From Thermodesulfovibrionia bacterium (GTDB lineage Bacteria; Nitrospirota; Thermodesulfovibrionia; UBA6902): a stretch of DNA of 15,271 nt. A program made the translations under genes and the position numbers. The notes beneath the pieces were generated by a model. That model was not told the origin of the DNA, did not search any database, and was given only the letters and a program-made list of their open reading frames with translations. The stretch spans positions 1 to 15,271 of the forward strand of contig CAMYJJ010000045.1 in the NCBI GenBank assembly GCA_947258735.1. The letters run 5' to 3'. Positions 15,200 to 15,271 of this stretch are shown here, one piece after another (positions within the stretch are counted from its first letter, which is position 1; each line of letters begins with the position of its first letter).

Positions 15200-15271
15200 G
15201 ATTTCCTCTTTTTTGATTATTCATTTAGTATCTGCCTTTCCTCTTTTTAATGGAATGGTAATTTGACCCTT

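Overview
The window looks like an accessory defence or conflict island from an environmental, probably anaerobic or sediment-type bacterium. The sequence does not fix the lineage. A G/C-run palindrome whose translation reads IPPLAKGGEGGF, an IS481-type transposase, and large STAND ATPases with nearly identical WD40 or TPR repeats are, as I recall, common in Nitrospirota, Desulfobacterota and anammox-type Planctomycetes. That placement is inference only. No rRNA, tRNA or CRISPR array is visible.

Left part (about 360-8390, + strand): four tightly spaced genes that look like one operon. (1) A small stand-alone RyR-domain protein. (2) A protein with an N-terminal ribokinase/PfkB-like domain, apparently without its catalytic Asp, fused to an AAA+ ATPase. 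(3) A SLOG-type nucleotide-binding Rossmann protein fused to two pairs of transmembrane helices of SLATT type. (4) A DUF4062 - STAND P-loop NTPase - seven-repeat WD40 - zinc-ribbon protein. RyR, SLOG and SLATT are families already linked to nucleotide-derived second-messenger immunity, so the set reads as ligand sensors, a remodelling ATPase, a membrane effector and a large NLR-like signal-sensing NTPase. As given, gene 3 has one frameshift (A-run at 2952-2956). Gene 4 has one frameshift (T-run at 4957-4960) and an in-frame TAG at 5696-5698. Either the operon is decaying or the sequence carries homopolymer errors.

Middle (about 8300-11640): a rearranged mobile zone. An IS481-family transposase pseudogene (in-frame TAA at 8727) abuts and probably supplies the end of gene 4. 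It is followed by a 20-bp perfect inverted repeat, then a 203-bp duplicated segment carrying the 3' end of a small unknown gene, then a possible gene remnant. Next come an intact AAA_14/DUF4143 ATPase with a 30-bp perfect palindrome overlapping its likely promoter, and finally the intact copy of the small unknown gene on the minus strand (125 codons, excellent Shine-Dalgarno).

Right part (12089-15199, - strand): an intact 1036-codon paralogue of gene 4. It shares the DUF4062 and STAND NTPase blocks but carries kinesin-light-chain-type TPRs in place of WD40. It has a palindromic G/C-run repeat inserted in frame between Walker A and Walker B, and W/F/K-rich short segments at both protein ends. 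The window therefore holds two diverged DUF4062-STAND proteins with alternative 126-bp-period sensor arrays, around a transposon- and repeat-rich centre.
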